From positions 1 through 64,000 of the forward strand of contig DAOQAK010000006.1 of NCBI GenBank assembly GCA_035353855.1: DNA of 64,000 bases, in the 5' to 3' direction. This document shows positions 9,612 through 18,901 of this stretch, piece after piece. The first letter of the stretch is position 1, and every line of letters starts with the position of its first letter. The notes beneath the pieces were generated by a model. That model worked only from the letters and a program-made list of their open reading frames with translations. It had not been told where the DNA came from and searched no databases. The DNA is from Bacteroidales bacterium (GTDB lineage Bacteria; Bacteroidota; Bacteroidia; Bacteroidales; CG2-30-32-10). The translations under genes were made by a program, and so were the position numbers.

Positions 9612-11945
9612 TTAATTTCTTATTATGACAAAGTTTCCATTTTTAACAACTTCGCCTTCGAAAACTATTTTATAAAAATATATCCCTTCGTTTAAACCGG
9701 ATACATTTATTTTGAATTGCATATTATCAGGTTTTGTTGCGATTATTGATTTTCCTGATGGTTCAAAAATCTCAACATTCACTTTACTGATATCCATTCC
9801 ATCGAATGAAAAATATAAATCATTATTTACCGGATTAGGAAATACTTTTATATTTTCTGTCATGATGTAATTTTCAATACCAACATTCGGGACAAAATAT
9901 GTAGCCTCAAAACCCGAAGCAGTAATAGATGTGTTGGAAGTAAAAATAATTCTCATTTTCCCGCTGGGAGAAGTAATATCAGGAGGAATTGTTGTTCCCG
10001 AATAAATTCCAAGTGGCACGGAAGGATTATCGATATCAAGTATACGTACTTTATCATTTACAGGTTCAAGGTTGAAGCGATTGAAATGAAGTGTTACCGT
10101 TGCAGCATCAGTGGGAACAATGTCCCATTTACAATTTGAATTATTATCATAATTTGTAATTCCGCTACCATCGGTAATAGTATCTGAAAGTGCTGTCAAT
10201 ACTGTTGTTCCAGTGCAATAATCAGGATAGGCTTCCACTTTAGGCAGCACTTTAGATTTCGGGTCAAAAATAATTGATATTGGTTCTTTTGAAAAATAAT
10301 ATGTGTAAGTTTGATTATTCTGGTCGTTCATGACATGCACAATGGTATCAGTAAAATCACTAAAATCGATTTCCCATTCAAGAGGCATTTTGAAAAATGG
10401 AGCATTAGTTTGAATCTGCTCGGTTGTAATCTGCACTTTCCAAGTACCCGATGAATCCTCAACATTATAATGATTGCTATAATTCGGGTGATTCGGTTGT
10501 TTCAGCCATTCATTGAAGAACCATGATAAATCTGCACTGTAATGCGCACTTACCTTATTACAAAAATCATTGATAGTTGCGGCCTTAAACATCAGGTTAG
10601 GGTCAGTTGCATAATCTTTAATGATAGCAAAGAAAATACTATCGCCAACAATATTACGAAGCATATGCAAAACAAAAGGAGATTTACAATATGTAATTCC
10701 ATAATCAAACAATATTGTTGAAGGCGGTGTTGTTGTTGCCCACGAGCTATCACTTATAGGCCATGCCGGAACGGGGTTAAAATAAAAATAATCACCTAAT
10801 ACATTATTCATTGCTGTGTTATATCCGCTTTCTCCACCTAAATGTTCATTCCAAAGAAATACAGAATACTGGGCAAATCCTTCTTTCAGAAAAATATCTG
10901 ACCATGTTGCAGGCGTTATCAAATCACCAAACCAGTGATGTGCAAATTCATGAGTTGTTGTAGTTTTATCTGCCCAGCCTTTTGCATATAAACTTATTAT
11001 TGTTTGATTTTCCATCCCTGCCCATGGAAACTGGCTGTCCAACGTAGCCCATGCGATTTTTTGAAAAGGGTATTCACCGTAAATGGAAGAAAAATAATCA
11101 GTCATTTCAAGCATCACATCTTTTAGCGGACTTATATCTTCACCATTATTGTAATAAAAAATCACAGGAATGCTATCATTATTATTTGAAGGTTTCTTCC
11201 AGTAGATTTCAGAAACATTATAGTTTTGATTTGATAGAATTGCCATAATAAAAGTTGCCACAGGATTCGCGCTTTTCCAATGATACCTCAAAGTATCATT
11301 AGTAGTAAGGCTATCTACCAATGCGCCATTAGAACACAACTCAACATCTTTTTCTGCATCAACAAAGACTTCAAAAGTAGCTTTGTCGAAAGTTTTATCC
11401 CAACAAGGAAACCAGCTCCTTGCTTTTTCTGGCGAACAATCCGTATACACAAAACCATTACCGGTATAAAATGCATAATCAATTACATCATTATGCCTGT
11501 AATATATTTTCACATCAATTGTATCACCTGGATTATATGTAGAATCTAATAATACTGTTAATGTATCGTTCTGATGAATAAATGATGTTCCAGCAAGTTT
11601 TACAGAATCAACAGTAAGGAAACTATCGATTGCATTCAATTTAATGCAGCTCAATAATGAATCGGCTAAAACAGTAATGGTTTCAATACCATTATAACTG
11701 TGCAAATACGGTGAAGAATAATTATCATGAAAGTTGAGTTCCAATTTGTAATGTAAAACATCGAATGTATGAAAAGTTACAACTTTTGAAGATTTTGATT
11801 TATAGATTTTATCTTGAACTGTATATGGATTGATAAAATCTTTTGTCATTACAAAACCTTTCTTCATTTGAGGGGGGTCCTGCGCAAATATTTTTCCTGT
11901 TATAAATACAACAGATAAAAAAATAAAAAGTAAGGGTTTTTTCAT
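9612..11945 (-). CDS. Secreted M1 aminopeptidase with CUB domain and T9SS type A domain
   Basis: A 777-residue exported M1 aminopeptidase. The start at 11945 gives a clean signal peptide (MKKPLLFIFLSV to IFAQ); an upstream in-frame ATG at 12017 would bury it. The catalytic region has GMENQ and HEFAHH, with the third zinc ligand in KEGFAQ, in the exact HExxHx18E spacing. After about residue 580 there is a CUB-like domain (YCTG, ITDGSG, NCKWDI, LHFNRFNLE, YSGT, SGFEATYF). A T9SS type A sorting domain closes the protein (VFPNPVNND, GIYFYKIVFEGE). Together these suggest a surface or secreted enzyme that trims peptides outside the cell. The end of this sorting domain closely resembles the small protein encoded just upstream at 12212. 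Confidence 0.9.
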   Translation of the reverse strand: MKKPLLFIFLSVVFITGKIFAQDPPQMKKGFVMTKDFINPYTVQDKIYKSKSSKVVTFHTFDVLHYKLELNFHDNYSSPYLHSYNGIETITVLADSLLSCIKLNAIDSFLTVDSVKLAGTSFIHQNDTLTVLLDSTYNPGDTIDVKIYYRHNDVIDYAFYTGNGFVYTDCSPEKARSWFPCWDKTFDKATFEVFVDAEKDVELCSNGALVDSLTTNDTLRYHWKSANPVATFIMAILSNQNYNVSEIYWKKPSNNNDSIPVIFYYNNGEDISPLKDVMLEMTDYFSSIYGEYPFQKIAWATLDSQFPWAGMENQTIISLYAKGWADKTTTTHEFAHHWFGDLITPATWSDIFLKEGFAQYSVFLWNEHLGGESGYNTAMNNVLGDYFYFNPVPAWPISDSSWATTTPPSTILFDYGITYCKSPFVLHMLRNIVGDSIFFAIIKDYATDPNLMFKAATINDFCNKVSAHYSADLSWFFNEWLKQPNHPNYSNHYNVEDSSGTWKVQITTEQIQTNAPFFKMPLEWEIDFSDFTDTIVHVMNDQNNQTYTYYFSKEPISIIFDPKSKVLPKVEAYPDYCTGTTVLTALSDTITDGSGITNYDNNSNCKWDIVPTDAATVTLHFNRFNLEPVNDKVRILDIDNPSVPLGIYSGTTIPPDITSPSGKMRIIFTSNTSITASGFEATYFVPNVGIENYIMTENIKVFPNPVNNDLYFSFDGMDISKVNVEIFEPSGKSIIATKPDNMQFKINVSGLNEGIYFYKIVFEGEVVKNGNFVIIRN

Positions 11946-12001
11946 GGTGGAGTTTTTTACAAAAATAAAAAAATTATGTAAAAACCCTAACATAAATTTT
12001 A

Positions 12002-12145
12002 TTAAGAATCGAGCCATTTTTTAAAAGCAGCCGAACGATATGAACTGACAATAATTTCTTTGTCTATTACCGGCTTTAAAGCAAGCTTAAAACAACTTTT
12101 AGGATATGTATGTATTTCATTAATTAATTCTCTCTTTAAGTAAAA
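12002..12145 (-). pseudogene. Fragment resembling the C-terminal end of a LytTR DNA-binding domain
   Basis: The last 45 or so codons of a short minus-strand frame read like the final strands of a LytTR domain: INEIHTYPKS, then FKLALKP, then EIIVSSYRSAAFKKWLDS. In LytTR regulators the end typically reads as a conserved I-VS-R pattern followed by a WL or KL helix. Nothing before this part looks like a LytTR N-terminus, and the frame runs straight into the terminator of the next gene. It is most likely a decayed remnant; it could also be chance. Confidence 0.4.
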
Positions 12146-12172
12146 AACTCCGCCGGTATAAAACGACGGAGT
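12142..12172 (-). terminator. Intrinsic terminator of the 12212-12559 gene
   Basis: A nine-pair stem with one mismatch (ACTCCGCCG against CGACGGAGT) with an A-tract on the plus strand side, giving a T-tract after the stem on the minus strand. It lies 40 bases beyond the stop of the small sorting-domain gene. Confidence 0.7.
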
Positions 12173-12211
12173 GATGGCAAGTACAAAAAAAAACACACAA
12201 TTGATTATTCG

Positions 12212-12559
12212 CTACTTCCTTAAGACTACAAATTTTTCGGTTGTAATAATCTCACCATTATATATGATTTTATAAAAGTAAATTCCTTCTTTCAGGTTCA
12301 GCACATCAATAGTATATTGCTCGTTGTCCGGTTTTACTTTCATTACCGGCTGTCCTGTAAGTTCAAATATTTCAATTTCTGTTTTGCTTAATTCAATTCC
12401 TGTAAATGAAAATGTTAAAATTTTATTTGCCGGATTGGGATATGAAAAAATATTTATTTTCTCTTTGTTTATAATAGCTTCATCCTTGAAAGATTGAGAG
12501 AAAACTTGAAATGAAAATAGAAATGGAAGAAGTATAAGTATGAAGTATATCTTTTTCAT
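12212..12559 (-). CDS. Small exported protein consisting almost only of a T9SS type A sorting domain
   Basis: A 115-residue protein. The start at 12559 gives a standard signal peptide (MKKIYFILILL, likely cut after VFSQ); an earlier ATG at 12586 would add a poor N-terminus. After some 15 linker residues the rest is a complete type A sorting domain: YPNPANK, IEIFELTGQ, LKEGIYFYKIIYNGEI and a basic end FVVLRK. There is no cargo domain. It closely resembles the C-terminus of the M1 peptidase encoded next on the same strand (GIYFYKI, PDN and SF-GxxxSK patterns shared). It may be what is left of a duplicated cargo gene, or a real short surface protein. It has its own terminator. Confidence 0.75.
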   Translation of the reverse strand: MKKIYFILILLPFLFSFQVFSQSFKDEAIINKEKINIFSYPNPANKILTFSFTGIELSKTEIEIFELTGQPVMKVKPDNEQYTIDVLNLKEGIYFYKIIYNGEIITTEKFVVLRK

Positions 12560-12602
12560 GATTATTTTTTTTAAAAAAAACACCAAAGATTATACCAAAA
12601 AG

Positions 12603-12630
12603 AAGCCCTGTTATTTTTTTAACAGGGCTT
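12603..12630 (-). terminator. Intrinsic terminator of gapA
   Basis: A perfect 11-bp stem (AAGCCCTGTTA against TAACAGGGCTT) with a six-base T loop, 26 bases beyond the gapA stop on the minus strand. The following U-tract is weak. Confidence 0.75.
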
Positions 12631-12656
12631 ACAAATATTAAATTTATTTTAATTTT

Positions 12657-13661
12657 TTAAGAAATCTTTTTTACTAAATCTACTAATCGTGTGGAGTAAC
12701 CCAGTTCATTATCATACCATGAAACGACTTTAATAAAATTACCATCAAGTACCTGGGTTAATAGTGAATCAAAAATTGATGAATGAGGATTGCCAACAAT
12801 ATCACAACTTACAATAGGATCTGTGCAATATTCCATTATTCCCTTTAAAGAACCTTGTGCTGCTTTTTTCATCGCTTCATTGATTTCTTCTTTCGAAACT
12901 TTCTTTGAAAGCTCGCAAGTTAAATCAACAACTGAACCGTCAGGTGTAGGTACTCGCATAGAGAAACCATCCAATTTTTTATCAAGTTCAGGCATAACTA
13001 AACCAACTGCTTTAGCTGCACCTGTTTTTGTTGGAATGATAGACATAGCAGCAGCTCTTGCCCTGCGTAAATCTTTATGAGGAAAATCAAGAATAACCTG
13101 ATCATTAGTATAAGAATGAATGGTATTCATTAATCCACGTATAATTCCAAAGTTTTCATGTAACACTTTCACTACAGGAGCAAGACAGTTAGTAGTACAT
13201 GATGCATTCGAAATCAATTGATGTTCTGGTTTAATTTTATCATCATTTACACCTAGAACCACAGTAATATCAACATCTTCTTTACTATCTGCAGGAACTG
13301 AAAGAACAACTTTTTTTGCTCCGGCAGTTAAATGCCTGGTAAGTTTTTCCCTGTTACGAAAAACGCCGGTACATTCAATAACTATTGATACACCTAAATC
13401 TTTCCATGGTAAATTAGCGGGATCTTTTTCAGCAAATATTTTTATTTTATTTCCGTTAACAATTAAATATCCTTCTTCTGCGCTAACATCACCCTGAAAT
13501 TTTCCATGAACCGAATCGTATTTTAATAAATGGGCAAGAGTTTTACTATCGGTTAGGTCGTTTATTGCCACTACTTCAATATCATTTTGTTTCAGAATCT
13601 GCCTGTAAGTAATTCTTCCGATTCTTCCGAAACCATTGATTGCAACTTTTATTTTTGCCAT
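12657..13661 (-). CDS. gapA: Glyceraldehyde-3-phosphate dehydrogenase
   Basis: A 334-residue cytosolic enzyme that oxidises glyceraldehyde 3-phosphate to 1,3-bisphosphoglycerate in glycolysis. The N-terminus has the Rossmann nucleotide motif INGFGRIGR. The catalytic Cys155 sits in the signature SNASCTTNCLAP. The C-terminus has the family motif WYDNELGYSTR. Length and motifs are those of ordinary NAD-type GapA. It appears to be a single-gene unit, with a good promoter at 13694-13727 and a hairpin terminator. Confidence 0.97.
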   Translation of the reverse strand: MAKIKVAINGFGRIGRITYRQILKQNDIEVVAINDLTDSKTLAHLLKYDSVHGKFQGDVSAEEGYLIVNGNKIKIFAEKDPANLPWKDLGVSIVIECTGVFRNREKLTRHLTAGAKKVVLSVPADSKEDVDITVVLGVNDDKIKPEHQLISNASCTTNCLAPVVKVLHENFGIIRGLMNTIHSYTNDQVILDFPHKDLRRARAAAMSIIPTKTGAAKAVGLVMPELDKKLDGFSMRVPTPDGSVVDLTCELSKKVSKEEINEAMKKAAQGSLKGIMEYCTDPIVSCDIVGNPHSSIFDSLLTQVLDGNFIKVVSWYDNELGYSTRLVDLVKKIS

Positions 13662-13693
13662 ATCTGTATAAATTTAATGTTCGTAATTTTCTT

Positions 13694-13727
13694 CAAAATT
13701 AAAGATAATTTATCATTTAAAACCAAA
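13694..13727 (-). promoter_or_regulatory. gapA promoter
   Basis: Read on the minus strand, TTTG (13727-13724) is followed after 22 bases by TAATTTTG (13701-13694). This matches the Bacteroidetes -33/-7 pattern and leaves a leader of roughly 25-30 bases before the gapA ATG. Confidence 0.6.
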
Positions 13728-13774
13728 AAGTGCTTCGTTTTTTATGAAGAAGAAGAATAAAAAGCATTTTTTTT

Positions 13775-16366
13775 CTATCTTATCAGACTAATACGGCCAT
13801 AAATATTATGAAACTTCTTTAAAGCGTCTGTATATTTTATAACATATACATAAACCCCTTCAGGAGCTTTGCCTTCTGGTGTAGAGCCATTCCATCCTTC
13901 ATTAATATCATTGGTTTCAAAAATCAAATTTCCAAAACTGTTAAAAATTTTCAAATTATAATCAAGTAATCCTATACCGTAGGCTTTGAATTCATCATTT
14001 TTTGAATCATTATTAGGAGTAAATGCATTGGGAACAAAAATGGTATTATCCGGTTGAACAACAACATAATTGTATGTAGAATCAACACAACCATATTCAT
14101 TCCATACGGTTAATGTTACCAAATAAGTTCCTGTATCAGAATAGGTATAAAAAAAATGTTCCTGAGTAGATATATCACCGTTACCCATGTTCCATTCACG
14201 CTGTACTGCATTATCCGATTCATCATAAAATGCTATAACAGGATCAAAAATTGATACCACATCAGGATGAGGAGCAAAATAAGCCTTTGGCAACGGGTAT
14301 ATATGCATGATTTGCTGTAGAGTCATTGTATCAGAACAATAACTTCCATTTGTGGTAATTAATGTTACACTATATATTCCAGCTGTATTATATGTGTGTA
14401 GCGGATTTTCTATAGAAGAAACTGCACCATCGCCAAATTTCCATAGATAATGAGTAGTAGCATCTGTACTTTGCGAATGATTACTAAAAGATACCATTAC
14501 AGGAACACAACCACCGGAATCAGAAATAGAAAAATCGGCTATCGGTATTGAATAAACAATCACTGGCACATAAGACGTGTTTAAGCAACCATATTCATCG
14601 GTTCCTACTACAGTATATAATGTAGATTGTATTGGAAAAACCACGGGACTGGCATCTGTATCCTGACCTACTAATGAAGAATCTATAGGACTCGAAGACC
14701 ATATATATGAAACTCCACCTGTAACATTCAATGATACTCCTGAGCCATAACAAATTGATTGAGAAGCTGACGAAGCAATAATTGATGCCGGAGCTCTTAC
14801 TGATACAACAACTGAATCAAAGACAGAACATACATTAGTGGCCGTAACATAATAAACAGTGGTTTGTAATGGACTTACTGTATTTGTAGCCCCTGTAATT
14901 CCGTTACTCCATTGGTAATTTGCACTTCCGGATGCAGAAAGAGTAATAGTACCACTGTTACAAATAGTCGTATCATCGCTAACTATAAGCCCTTCATTTA
15001 TTAATGATACCGCTATATTATCCGTTGATGTATTCCCACATACATCACTAATGGTAACAATATATATAGTATTAGCTGTGGGAGTAACCGTTACCTCACT
15101 ATTTGCTCCAGCTGAATTACTCCAATTATATGAATAAGGCTGTATCCCACCATTTGCGCTTGATGTAAGGGTTATATCAAAACCGGGGCATATGGCGGTA
15201 TCGTTCCCGGCTATAGCAATAATCTGTGTATTATCGCGGATATATACTGTATCTGCCTGTAACCCTCCGCAAATAGATGTCTGAATAGTAATAATTACAG
15301 TTTCAATACCTTCGGTAATACCATCATTAATTGGAGAAATTATAAGTTCTGTAGAATTTTGTCCGGGGAGAATTGTAACACTTGAAGGTATTGTTGTATA
15401 ATCTATCCCATTTAAAGCTGTCCCAGTAATAGTATAATCAATAGTTAAAGGTGAAGTGGTAGTATGACTCAATGAAAATTTTATAATTGCATCGTTACAA
15501 CCTTCAATGGCCATGTTATCAACATTTGTTGAATAAGTAGTATTCATGCCCACTGCATTACTTGAGAAACTGCTTTCTTCAAGAAAAACCGCAGAATCTA
15601 AAACCGAATCACTGGCATCACCTACTGCCAATTTAATATGATATGAAATACAAGGCGTAACTTTACACCATGCTGTAATTACAGTTGTAAAACCATCATA
15701 TACAATTGATAAACCACTTTCATTATCAACATAGTATTGAGAATATGAAGATCCGTTTACATTATTTATAGTTACAGGAGTAGAAGTTCCGGGGATCATT
15801 GCAATATTATAATTAGTATAAGTTCCACCATCAGGATTTTGACCTGAAATAAAAAACCCAAAAACATCATTAAAATGCGACCCTACCCACTCCGGGTATT
15901 CCTCTGAAGCGAATACATAACGAAACTTGATCGTATCAGATAAAGGAATAAAATCAAATTCCAATATACTTGCATCTTTTGTTTTATAACCGGGTATTAA
16001 ACTATCAAGATCCGGATCGCTACCCGTTCCTAAAGCATACGAATTCTTGTTTCCCGCAACTGAACCTATAGGATACTCGTTATTAGCTCCATCTCCATTA
16101 ACAAGCCCTGTTGCCATAATTATCCCCCCAGATAACCCGAGATTAGTTGGGATTGTATCTGTTGTAAAATATCCTATAGAGTTTGACGAACCATTATATG
16201 TAACATTACTCACAGCTACACCAGAACCAACTAATACATCTTGTACTAACTGTTGCGGTGTTAAAGATGTGTTAACGGAAAGTTGTGCCTCAACATTTGA
16301 GATAATAAAAATACAAATGACAATATTTATTATTCCCTTTATTTTCATCCTTTTTAACATACTCAT
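13775..16366 (-). CDS. Choice-of-anchor L / PKD surface protein with type B (gliding-motility) C-terminal domain
   Basis: An 863-residue exported protein. A hydrophobic signal segment ends near VEAQ (about residue 28). The next 220 or so residues fit the choice-of-anchor L family: LTPQQLVQDVL, GIIMATG, FRYVFASEEYPEWVGS and FGFFISG. A Calx-beta-like segment follows (ILPGQNSTELIISP, TEGIETVIITI), then Ig-like modules, then a PKD module (LWKFGDGAVSS) and a second PKD-like module. The C-terminus has FVPNAFTPNNDSKND and the G-N-L-I-F-E and W-NGST patterns of the T9SS type B, CHU-type domain. Type B cargo is usually tied to the surface or to motility and adhesion. The binding partner is unknown. 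Confidence 0.85.
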   Translation of the reverse strand: MSMLKRMKIKGIINIVICIFIISNVEAQLSVNTSLTPQQLVQDVLVGSGVAVSNVTYNGSSNSIGYFTTDTIPTNLGLSGGIIMATGLVNGDGANNEYPIGSVAGNKNSYALGTGSDPDLDSLIPGYKTKDASILEFDFIPLSDTIKFRYVFASEEYPEWVGSHFNDVFGFFISGQNPDGGTYTNYNIAMIPGTSTPVTINNVNGSSYSQYYVDNESGLSIVYDGFTTVITAWCKVTPCISYHIKLAVGDASDSVLDSAVFLEESSFSSNAVGMNTTYSTNVDNMAIEGCNDAIIKFSLSHTTTSPLTIDYTITGTALNGIDYTTIPSSVTILPGQNSTELIISPINDGITEGIETVIITIQTSICGGLQADTVYIRDNTQIIAIAGNDTAICPGFDITLTSSANGGIQPYSYNWSNSAGANSEVTVTPTANTIYIVTISDVCGNTSTDNIAVSLINEGLIVSDDTTICNSGTITLSASGSANYQWSNGITGATNTVSPLQTTVYYVTATNVCSVFDSVVVSVRAPASIIASSASQSICYGSGVSLNVTGGVSYIWSSSPIDSSLVGQDTDASPVVFPIQSTLYTVVGTDEYGCLNTSYVPVIVYSIPIADFSISDSGGCVPVMVSFSNHSQSTDATTHYLWKFGDGAVSSIENPLHTYNTAGIYSVTLITTNGSYCSDTMTLQQIMHIYPLPKAYFAPHPDVVSIFDPVIAFYDESDNAVQREWNMGNGDISTQEHFFYTYSDTGTYLVTLTVWNEYGCVDSTYNYVVVQPDNTIFVPNAFTPNNDSKNDEFKAYGIGLLDYNLKIFNSFGNLIFETNDINEGWNGSTPEGKAPEGVYVYVIKYTDALKKFHNIYGRISLIR

Positions 16367-16432
16367 TTTTTATTTTTTAAATGAATACGTTTAAATAGTT
16401 ATTTTCATTATATTTTATGTCTTATCAAGGAC

Positions 16433-16479
16433 ATATAAATGTATAAATAATTTTATTTAAATTATTTATACATTTATAT
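16433..16479. repeat. 21-bp perfect inverted repeat
   Basis: Arms 16433-16453 and 16459-16479 are perfect reverse complements of 21 bases with a five-base loop (TATTT). Each arm holds a single G or C, in ATGTAT/ATACAT. It lies between the divergent genes starting at 16366 (minus) and 16802 (plus), closer to the former. It could be an operator or cruciform. The rest of 16367-16801 is very AT-rich and shows no gene. Confidence 0.7.
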
Positions 16480-16801
16480 AAAAGAGACATACTACTATAG
16501 TTTATGGTTGCCTTAACAATATAAAAATTTAATTTATATTAAACATTTAATACGAATAAAAAACAAAACTGTTTTAATTATTACCACTTTATTTTCAAAA
16601 GGATACAAATTAATTTTAATATATTGCTCTTTAAAGTGAAAAAATATATAATTCTTAACATATAATAAAACTAGAACAAGTATTCGTTTATAAAATAAAA
16701 GTTTACGGTACAAAATTTCAAGTTAAAGGCAAGGTAAATATTATCGTTTTATAGGAATGAAGTAATTTTAATTATTTATTATTTTTACAAAAAATATTAA
16801 A

Positions 16802-18172
16802 ATGGAAGATTTAAAAAAATATATTGAATCAAATAGCAAGCAATTTTTAAATGAGTTATTTGAATTTCTAAGAATACCATCTGTAAGTGCTAAGCCTGAG
16901 CATAAAGATGACATGTATAAAGCCTGCGATTATATTAAAAATAAACTAATGAACGCAGGTGCTGATACTGTTGAAATCATTAATACCAAAGGTCATCCTA
17001 TTGTATATGGAGAAAAAATCATTGATAAAACGAAACCTACCGTTTTAGTATATGGGCATTATGATGTACAACCACCCGAACCCCTGGATTTATGGAAAAG
17101 CAAGCCATTTGAACCCGAAATCAGAGATGAGCGAATATACGCTCGCGGCGCTGATGACGACAAAGGCCAGTTATTCATGCATATAAAAGCTTTTGAATAC
17201 CTTGTTTCAAAAAACAAACTTTTATGTAATGTAAAATTTATGTTCGAAGGGGAAGAAGAAGTGGGTTCGGTGAATCTTGAAGAATTTTGTAAAAACAATA
17301 AAGAAAGACTGAAATGTGATATAATCCTTGTTTCGGATACAGCTATGATTGCTCAGAACACTCCAAGTATTACAGTTGGGTTGCGAGGGTTAACCTATAT
17401 GGAGGTAGAAGTAACCGGACCTTGTCGCGACTTGCATTCAGGACATTTCGGTGGAGCAGTTGCAAATCCGGCAAATATACTTGCCAAGATGATAGCATCA
17501 TTAACCGATAATGATAATTGCATTACTATACCCGGATTTTACGATGATGTTTTAATTTTGACAGATGCTGAAAGAACCGAAATAAATAAAGCACCATTTG
17601 ATATGGAGCATTATAAAAAGCAAATTGCAATCAATGAAGTACAGGGTGAAAAAGGATATACGACCATTGAACGTGTGGGTATAAGACCATCTCTGGATGT
17701 AAACGGTATGTGGAGTGGATATATTGGCGAAGGTGCAAAGACTGTTCTACCATCAAAAGCTGGTGCAAAAATTTCGATGCGCCTGGTACCCAATCAAAAC
17801 CCTGAAAAAATTGCAAAACTTTTTGAAAAATATTTTTTATCCATTGCTCCCAATAGTGTAAATGTTACTGTAAAATCATTACACGGAGGTAATGGTTTTG
17901 TTGCTCCCACAAATACAATTGGATATGCAGCCGCAAGTAAAGCTTTTGAAACCACTTATAACAAGAAACCAATACCTGTAAGAGGCGGTGGAAGTATCCC
18001 TATAATTTCGTTATTTGAAAAAGAACTGGGAGCAAAATCTATACTTATGGGATTTGGCCTGGAATCGGACGCTATTCATTCTCCAAACGAAAGTTTTACA
18101 TTATACAATTTCTATAAAGGTATTGAAACCATTCCATACTTTTATAAATATTTTGCCGAAATGATGAAATAG
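16802..18172 (+). CDS. M20 family dipeptidase
   Basis: A 456-residue zinc peptidase of the M20 family, closest in pattern to CNDP-type dipeptidases. The first metal ligand is in YGHYDVQPP, the bridging Asp in ARGADDDKGQ, the catalytic Glu in FEGEEEVGS, and further ligands are around LVSDTAM and near the C-terminal DAIHSPNE. The middle part, about 205-360, is the dimerisation lid. There is no signal peptide, so it is probably cytosolic and completes the breakdown of imported peptides, which suits a cell that secretes M1 aminopeptidases. It is a single gene preceded by a 435-base non-coding stretch. Confidence 0.9.
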   Translation: MEDLKKYIESNSKQFLNELFEFLRIPSVSAKPEHKDDMYKACDYIKNKLMNAGADTVEIINTKGHPIVYGEKIIDKTKPTVLVYGHYDVQPPEPLDLWKSKPFEPEIRDERIYARGADDDKGQLFMHIKAFEYLVSKNKLLCNVKFMFEGEEEVGSVNLEEFCKNNKERLKCDIILVSDTAMIAQNTPSITVGLRGLTYMEVEVTGPCRDLHSGHFGGAVANPANILAKMIASLTDNDNCITIPGFYDDVLILTDAERTEINKAPFDMEHYKKQIAINEVQGEKGYTTIERVGIRPSLDVNGMWSGYIGEGAKTVLPSKAGAKISMRLVPNQNPEKIAKLFEKYFLSIAPNSVNVTVKSLHGGNGFVAPTNTIGYAAASKAFETTYNKKPIPVRGGGSIPIISLFEKELGAKSILMGFGLESDAIHSPNESFTLYNFYKGIETIPYFYKYFAEMMK

Positions 18173-18380
18173 TACACTCCTTATTATGTTATAAAATCAT
18201 TGAAATTATATGATCCTAAAAATAATTCTAATTAAATATCTTAATAAACGCATTATTTACGACCTAAATTATTTGCAGTTTTTTAAGGGAAATCGTATTT
18301 TTGATTTAATTTTATATATTTAGTTTGTGCGTTTCAGCCATTATAATTTTACTCTTTATTTGTGAACCTTATAAGCTCTA

Positions 18381-18800
18381 ATGACCAAAATATTCTTGAT
18401 ATTATGTTTTCTTTGTATAACCTATTCACAAACGGTGAATACTTTAACAGGTAAATGGAAATTGATACAATATAAAGATGTTATTACAGGACAAACAGAG
18501 AACGAACCTGAAGAATATAAAAATTCAGAAAGCATGACATTTACTTTTAACGATAACCATTTACAGGGGAAATTTAACGGTATAACATTAAATAATAATA
18601 CCAAAGGGACTTATAGCCTTTATGATAATAATAAAATTACTGTTAATTATTTTAGTCAAACAAAAATATCCGAACCATATTGGGGAAATAAATTCTGGGA
18701 AACCATTATTCAGGCTTCAAGTTATGCTATCAGTAACGATACATTAAATATATTTTATGACAATGATACCAAAGCAATGGTTTTTATAAGAAAACAGTAG
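18381..18800 (+). CDS. Small exported lipocalin-like protein
   Basis: A 139-residue protein of unknown role. A short signal peptide (MTKIFLILCFLCITYSQ) is followed by LTGKWKLIQYKD, a typical opening of lipocalin-like domains in Bacteroidetes, and then alternating strands (MTFTFNDNHLQGKF, GTYSLYDNNKITV) ending in FIRKQ. There is no lipobox, so it is probably periplasmic or secreted. The next gene encodes a lipoprotein with a similar opening, so the two may be distant relatives or act together. Confidence 0.7.
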   Translation: MTKIFLILCFLCITYSQTVNTLTGKWKLIQYKDVITGQTENEPEEYKNSESMTFTFNDNHLQGKFNGITLNNNTKGTYSLYDNNKITVNYFSQTKISEPYWGNKFWETIIQASSYAISNDTLNIFYDNDTKAMVFIRKQ

Positions 18801-18847
18801 AAATACCAAACCCTTTTCCTATCTTTAGATTTTCCAATTTTAATTTT

Positions 18848-18855
18848 TATCTTTG
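18848..18855 (+). promoter_or_regulatory. Putative -7 box (TATCTTTG)
   Basis: TATCTTTG fits TAnnTTTG and lies 46 bases before the lipoprotein ATG at 18902. A clear TTTG -33 element is not seen. Confidence 0.4.
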
Positions 18856-18901
18856 ACAAATAAAATTTTATAATAATTTTCCGACAATTATCAAGGTAAT
18901 A

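Noticed and set aside
12145..12196. The first 17 codons of the minus-strand frame that contains the LytTR-like end
   Set aside because: They run through the terminator hairpin of the preceding gene, so this part is not coding.
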